In this document: positions 60,301 through 64,000 of the stretch, piece after piece
Numbering within the stretch: the stretch's first letter is position 1
Layout: the number at the start of each line of letters is the position of its first letter
From: Helicoverpa zea
Taxonomy: Eukaryota > Arthropoda > Insecta > Lepidoptera > Noctuidae
DNA: 64,000 nt
Assembly: GCF_022581195.2 (NCBI RefSeq)
Contig: NC_061456.1
Span: forward strand, 12,960,501-13,024,500
Direction: 5' to 3'
Made by a program: the position numbers and the translations under genes
Notes under the pieces: generated by a model
The model's database searches: none
What the model saw: only the letters and a program-made list of their open reading frames with translations
Told to the model about the DNA's origin: nothing

Positions 60301-62034
60301 GCGCGACTGGCGCCGCCCTCGCCGCGCTCGCCACGCACTGCCGGGCGGCGCATGCGCGGCTCTGTCCTACTACTGCACAAGGTACAGTGTGTCGGCACGT
60401 GCGGCGGCTTGGAGGCTCTGCGCGCGACTGGCGCCGCCCTCGCCGCGCTCGCCACGCACTGCCGGGCGGCGCATGCGCGGCTCTGTCCTACTACTGCACA
60501 AGGTACAGTGTGTCGGCACGTGCGGCGGCTTGGAGGCTCTGCGCGCGACTGGCGCCGCCCTCGCCGCGCTCGCCACGCACTGCCGGGCGGCGCATGCGCG
60601 GCTCTGTCCTACTACTGCACAAGGTACAGTGTGTCGGCACGTGCGGCGGCTTGGAGGCTCTGCGCGCGACTGGCGCCGCCCTCGCCGCGCTCGCCACGCA
60701 CTGCCGGGCGGCGCATGCGCGGCTCTGTCCTACTACTGCACAAGGTACAGTGTGTCGGCACGTGCGGCCAAGCCGAGCCCCGCGAAATAAGTCACAAGCC
60801 GCCATCAAGATTGGCGACAGCTGAATTTCGTCTAATGCTGCGGACGCTGAGCTTCTGTTCTGACTGAAGATTCCATATTCAATACTCTTATAAATAAAGC
60901 TTTTTTGACGCGTAGAAGTGTCATTACCGACAAATAAACTCTCATTTTCTTCCTAGGACCACCAAGAGCTCAAAAGTGGTTGGCTGATGACGACATCGTA
61001 AGATTCCTACAATCACTACCCAACTGGACTGCTGCTATTCAACAAGATGCGAAGCTTAACGCTGACGTAAGTACAAAGTTACATGATTTGTGTCTTACGA
61101 AACTTCTTCAAGTGAATAGATGTTAAATTATACAGGGTGGAAAAAAACTTTTTGAAATTCTATAGTATTGAATTTCAAAAAAAGTTTTTTTGTCATTCTA
61201 CTAATCATTGCGAGTATTTTATTGTTCTGCACTACCTCTGGAAATAGCATAGTTTAGAAGATATTAAAGGTTAAAGATTTCTTTTAATTTATATAAAATC
61301 GAAATATGTATTTTTTATAACATCGAAATAAGGTTCGTAACTATAGTTTATAAATGGGACTTACTTGTATTTTAAAAAGTTATTTCTTTTCATAACAGGA
61401 TTTAAAGCAAGCATATGAACGTGAGGCAGAGATCCTAGGTTCGAGTCTCGGTGATGGTGCGGTCACTCGCAAAGAAATCATATCGGATATCAACGCGCTT
61501 GCTGATCTAGCTGTGTTGTGTGAGACTATGGTAAGTGTATACTTTATTGTTTAAATTTAGGCCATGAAATAAGTTGGAAAAAATCCCGGCAGATGATGTG
61601 GTTCGCTTAGTAATGAGAAATTGACGTGTATTTTTATCTCATTTGTGCCTAAAATAAAATGGATGAGTCATTTCTCGGGAAGATTGTGTCAATTGCCTGA
61701 AAAGTGTTTTATAATAATATTTCTTCGTGCTCTACGTGAAAACACTAAAAAAATTGCGCATTACTTTTTGAACCAAAAAAAGACACCAATATTCTTTGGT
61801 AAAATTTTTTAATATAATACGACGACAATCTAATCCATAATTCTACTTTCAACCTGTATACACTCATATTTTTTTCAGGACTGGTTAAGCACCAACATCA
61901 GAGGTCTGCCATCAGTGCTGGGAGGTCCGGGAGGCCTCACGAAGCTTTCCGACAAGTTCCTCAACGACTTGTCATCTGCCGCCATGATATTCGACGAGAT
62001 CGCACATAAGTGTTTACTGTTTCTGCATTTGGAG
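51337..62034 (+). CDS. Sec8: Exocyst complex component 4 (Sec8), 3' end beyond the window
   Basis: Fifteen exons: 51337-51393, 51740-51901, 52238-52407, 52743-52896, 53370-53493, 54611-54768, 55185-55399, 55877-55973, 56331-56490, 58852-58987, 59359-59508, 59586-59776, 60957-61066, 61399-61530, 61879-62034. All phases agree, giving 724 codons; the family is about 970 residues, so about 250 lie outside. Diagnostic blocks: VIRTLSASETNEQREKE..LEKEYKKSD in exon 2, RRDDLRRLW in exon 3, KWLADDDIVRFLQSLPNW in exon 13 and CLLFLHLE in exon 15. Known role: a rod-like subunit of the exocyst, which tethers secretory vesicles to the plasma membrane. Exon 7 has an acidic insert (EEGEVEADAELDEDGE). Exon 12 is assigned to the first of nine repeated donors (59776), because this length best fits the family. 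Confidence 0.9.
52971..53190 (-). mobile_element. 5'-truncated SINE, family A, 14-bp TSD
   Basis: Body only, without the tRNA-like head. Exact flanks ggcaaccctaagta at 52957-52970 and 53191-53204. It lies in Sec8 intron 4. Confidence 0.8.
53578..54324. mobile_element. pogo/Tigger-like non-autonomous DNA transposon
   Basis: CAGTCGACTCTCGTTAATTC at 53578 is inverted at the right end (gaattaacgagagtcgactg, to 54324); TIR identity is 22 of 23. TA flanks lie directly outside both ends. The interior repeats ttcgaattatc motifs and has no transposase. A Helitron-like element (53721-53906) is nested within. It lies in Sec8 intron 5. Confidence 0.8.
53721..53906 (-). mobile_element. Helitron-like element nested in the pogo/Tigger-like element
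   Basis: On - it starts TCCTACTTATATTATAAATG after an A and ends CTAG before a T. A gcgggcgaagccgc hairpin lies near the 3' end, matching Helitron ends. 186 bp, non-coding. Confidence 0.7.
54797..54912 (-). mobile_element. SINE family B fragment
   Basis: gcgcaggacatt, gcgcagacactggtgcactc and ctctcatag match the family B body in reverse. It begins 28 bp after the donor of Sec8 exon 6. Confidence 0.65.
56543..56878 (+). mobile_element. tRNA-derived SINE, family B, full-length
   Basis: A degraded A box and an intact B box (ggttcgattcccgggtc); ends gtggacgccattat. 9-bp flanks atttccaca at 56534-56542 and 56879-56887. It lies in Sec8 intron 9. Confidence 0.78.
56912..57470. repeat. Minisatellite, 12-13 bp unit (agtacataaggg / agtacatgggggt)
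   Basis: About 45 imperfect tandem units with higher-order 25-bp and 37-bp patterns, entirely in Sec8 intron 9. On - it yields overlapping repetitive frames of 74-184 codons (Tyr/Leu/Pro/Met/Cys), which are artefacts of the repeat. Confidence 0.9.
57484..57842 (-). mobile_element. SINE family A, head-truncated, 14-bp TSD
   Basis: It ends within the tRNA-like head (ctcgagaggttgg). Exact flanks tatatagagtagat at 57470-57483 and 57843-57856. It was inserted at the edge of the minisatellite. Confidence 0.82.
57857..58851. other. Rest of Sec8 intron 9
   Basis: AT-rich, with no exon or repeat recognised. The 128- and 99-codon - strand frames are low-complexity and unlike known proteins. Confidence 0.5.
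59668..60769 (+). repeat. 121-bp tandem array spanning the Sec8 exon 12 / intron 12 junction, nine full copies
   Basis: ggcacgtgcggcggcttgg recurs every 121 bp from 59668 to 60636, with a last partial copy at 60757-60769. No differences between copies were seen by eye. Each unit is the final 109 bp of exon 12 plus 12 bp of intron (gtacagtgtgtc), 73% GC. The donor caag|gtacag therefore occurs at 59777 and every 121 bp to 60745. All three + frames are open across the array, because no copy contains a stop in any frame. Long frames there (574, 404 and 347 codons) are shadows of the array. Confidence 0.95.
61132..61198. repeat. Palindromic MITE-like hairpin
   Basis: tacagggtgg leads into gaaaaaaactttttgaaattc, followed after a short loop by the inverted gaatttcaaaaaaagttttttt. 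It lies in Sec8 intron 13. Confidence 0.55.
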
Positions 62035-62138
62035 GTATGTAGTGGGGTTTTTAAAAACATTTTACTACAGTAAAAATACATTTTCAGTCCTTTTGTTTGT
62101 TTTTAGCGAAGCCTTACAAAACTGATTTTTATTTACGA

Positions 62139-62334
62139 CTAGCTTCTGCCCGCGACTTCGTACGCGGATCCTGTCCCTTATGCCAGCGACTATGGGGTCA
62201 GCAAAATCAAAGATCTGAATAGTCGCAATAGACGTGACCATAGGGATAAAAGTAGTGATTCTAATTAGTCCGCATTTAAGTTGTGTGTGGCAAAAATATT
62301 ACACGTATTATAACCCATAAAAATATTAAATAGA
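62139..62334 (-). mobile_element. Helitron-like element
   Basis: On - it starts TCTATTTAATATTTTTATGG after an A and ends gcagaagCTAG before a T. A cgcgtacgaagtcgcg hairpin lies near the 3' end. It lies in the last visible Sec8 intron. Confidence 0.55.
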
Positions 62335-62364
62335 TGACAAAGTCGTGGTGACTTAGTGGAATTC

Positions 62365-62734
62365 GTGGTTTAGTGGGTAGAGAACCAATCTCTCAAGTAT
62401 GAGCGTGCGTCTTTGATTCCAGGTCTGGCAAGTGCCTGCCAATGCAACTTTTCTAAGTTCGTATGTACTTTCTACGTATATTTTGGATACCAATGACCGT
62501 TATTTGGAGGGGATGTTAAACTGTAGGTTCCGACTGTCATTGAACATTCTTGGCAGTCGTTATGGGTAGTCAGAAGCCAGTAAGTCTTACCAAGGGGTGT
62601 TGGGTTGAGCGGGTAACCGGGTTGTGGAGGTCAGATAGGCAGTCGCTCCTTGTAAAACACTGGTACTCAGTTGCATCGTGACTGGAAGTCGATCCTAACA
62701 TAATTGCGACAAAGGCTCTTGAGATAATAACGAC
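62365..62734 (+). mobile_element. SINE family A, diverged
   Basis: The head gtggtttagtgggtagagaacc and a decayed B box (tttgattccagg), then the full body. A second retroposon is inserted in its tail. Confidence 0.75.
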
Positions 62735-62751
62735 AATAATAATGAGATATA

Positions 62752-63416
62752 GGCACCGCAGGACATCTGAGGCTGATGACGGGGAGTAGCGACCCCGCGG
62801 GGCTATATATACGGAGTTCTCCAGGGAGTGTATACTGTCCCCCATCTCCGGCCGGTCGGAGTGACCCATGACGGGGGAAGGTCTCACGCCTCTGGCTTGG
62901 CTTGGCCGTCCAGAGTGGAGTCGCTAGAGCAGGATTAGTAGCCTTGCTCGGAGGGTAGGTGCCTCATGGTAAGCTCAGGGAGCGCGTAATCTGCGTTTAA
63001 AGTCCGCCGAGGTATCCTCACCCTTCAGCCGCTCATGTCCCTGTTGCCCTCTTGTTGCTATTCAGTGACTGGTTCCCAGGGGCCCAGTAAGTGAGGCGGC
63101 GAGTCTCCACCTGCCGTTTTTACATGTACCTAATACATTGTCATCCACTAACATCCCATCACAATAGCCCAAGTAGTTTTCCTCCATAGTTAGCAATAGT
63201 TTAGCACAGAACCGGGGATTGTCTTTTTTTTAACGACGTCCACCGGGGATTGTCCTTGGGTTCATTTCTATAGTGTATAAAGGGATAATCGTCGGTTTTG
63301 TGTGACCATTTCATTTAAGTTTTCTCAAAAGGGCTTCAGCGTGTTGGCTTCGGCCCCACGTTTGCCTCCCAAAAATTCGGAACTCTGTAGTCCGGAGGTC
63401 TGGAAGAGACATACAA
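62752..63416 (+). mobile_element. ~665-bp 5'-truncated retroposon with 17-bp TSD
   Basis: Exact flanks aataataatgagatata at 62735-62751 and 63417-63433. The insert is GC-rich (cccatgacgggggaagg; gcttggcttggccgtcc) with no intact protein, like a long LINE 3' UTR. The orientation is taken from the A-rich right end (gacatacaa) and is uncertain. Confidence 0.7.
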
Positions 63417-63687
63417 AATAATAATGAGATATAACACAACAAAGTCGGAGAGTGGGGGTTCGTGACGCCACGTCTAGGTATGTAAAATTTGTACTAAGCA
63501 GTGACTTAACACGAAATTCAAGCGTTGTTGTATCTTCGTTATTATTTGTTTGTGAGAGAGAGAAAAGAAAAATACGTGTCCATTATTTTAGGGTTATCTA
63601 AAAGACGGACTAATTACTTTTTTTGATTCACCATACCTATTTCATAACATTCATTTCTGTACATTTCAAGTGTAGTATTGCTCTTGA

Positions 63688-64000
63688 AGTTCCACATCAG
63701 GTGTTCCAGATCTTCGATGTTTATACGTCAATAGAGAGTGCTTATCAGATTGAACCACTTTTGCTAAAACGTCATATCTTCATATGCTTCATATAGTCTA
63801 GCAGGGCTCTTGGAGTTCCACATCAGGTGTTTTACAGCTTCAATTTTTATAAGTCAACAGAGAGTGCTTATCAGATTGAACTACTTTTGTTAAAACGTTA
63901 TACCTCTATATGCTATAGTCTAGCTGGGCCCCTGGAGTTCCACATCAGGTGTTATAGATCTTCAATTTGTATAAGTCAATAGAAAGTGCTTATCAAATTG
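63688..64000. repeat. ~124-bp tandem repeat, about 2.5 copies, running off the window
   Basis: agttccacatcaggtgtt recurs at 63688, 63814 and 63936 with similar following sequence (agtcaatagagagtgcttatcagattga). Copies differ by many substitutions. Intronic to Sec8. Confidence 0.8.

Noticed and set aside
59668..60769. CRISPR-like array
   Set aside because: Units are contiguous 121-bp tandem copies without spacers, in a eukaryotic gene.
59143..60867. 574-codon + strand frame and overlapping 404/347-codon frames
   Set aside because: They exist because the GC-rich 121-bp repeat lacks stops in all frames. Only the part at 59586-59776 fits Sec8.

Overview
This window reads as nuclear DNA of a moth or butterfly, and a noctuid-like moth fits best (inference). 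Reasons: AT-rich non-coding DNA; small coding exons with GT-AG introns and AATAAA signals; insect genes (an RR-type cuticular protein, Spindly, Sec8, Mic19); and a typical lepidopteran repeat load (tRNA-derived SINEs, Helitron-like elements ending in CTAG, MITEs, an R4/Dong-like LINE). No bacterial genes, CRISPR arrays, rRNA genes or true tRNA genes were seen.

Layout. 1-10.3 kb holds a decayed gene end (3-401) and two unrecognised small secreted-protein genes on the + strand (3078-3515; 8715-9990). 10.5-35.3 kb is one cuticular protein gene on the - strand. It has seven coding exons giving 314 residues, a first intron of about 14.5 kb, and an intron of about 7.1 kb that hosts an RLE-type LINE of about 3.3 kb. 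Its promoter at 35.24-35.30 kb shows a TATA box, a TCAGT initiator and a CRE-like palindrome. 35.3-44.2 kb is mostly gene-poor. It carries SINE, Helitron and MITE copies and, at 41.2-41.8 kb, two convergent orphan first exons, one encoding a THAP zinc finger.

The right third is a compact block of conserved cell-biology genes. Mic19/CHCHD3 (+, 44.2-47.8 kb) lies tail to tail with Spindly (-, 48.1-51.0 kb). Spindly lies head to head, 373 bp apart, with the exocyst gene Sec8 (+, 51.3 kb to beyond the window end; 15 exons and 724 codons visible). Mic19 organises mitochondrial cristae, Spindly is a dynein-dynactin adaptor at kinetochores, and Sec8 tethers secretory vesicles. They share a neighbourhood and one promoter interval, not a pathway.

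The most striking structure is in Sec8. The last 109 bp of exon 12 plus the first 12 bp of the next intron are tandemly repeated nine times without visible divergence (121-bp unit, 73% GC). This yields nine identical splice donors, of which only every third keeps frame with exon 13. Other Sec8 introns hold a 12-13 bp minisatellite, a pogo/Tigger-like element with a Helitron nested in it, several SINEs with exact target duplications, and a retroposon inserted in a SINE tail.
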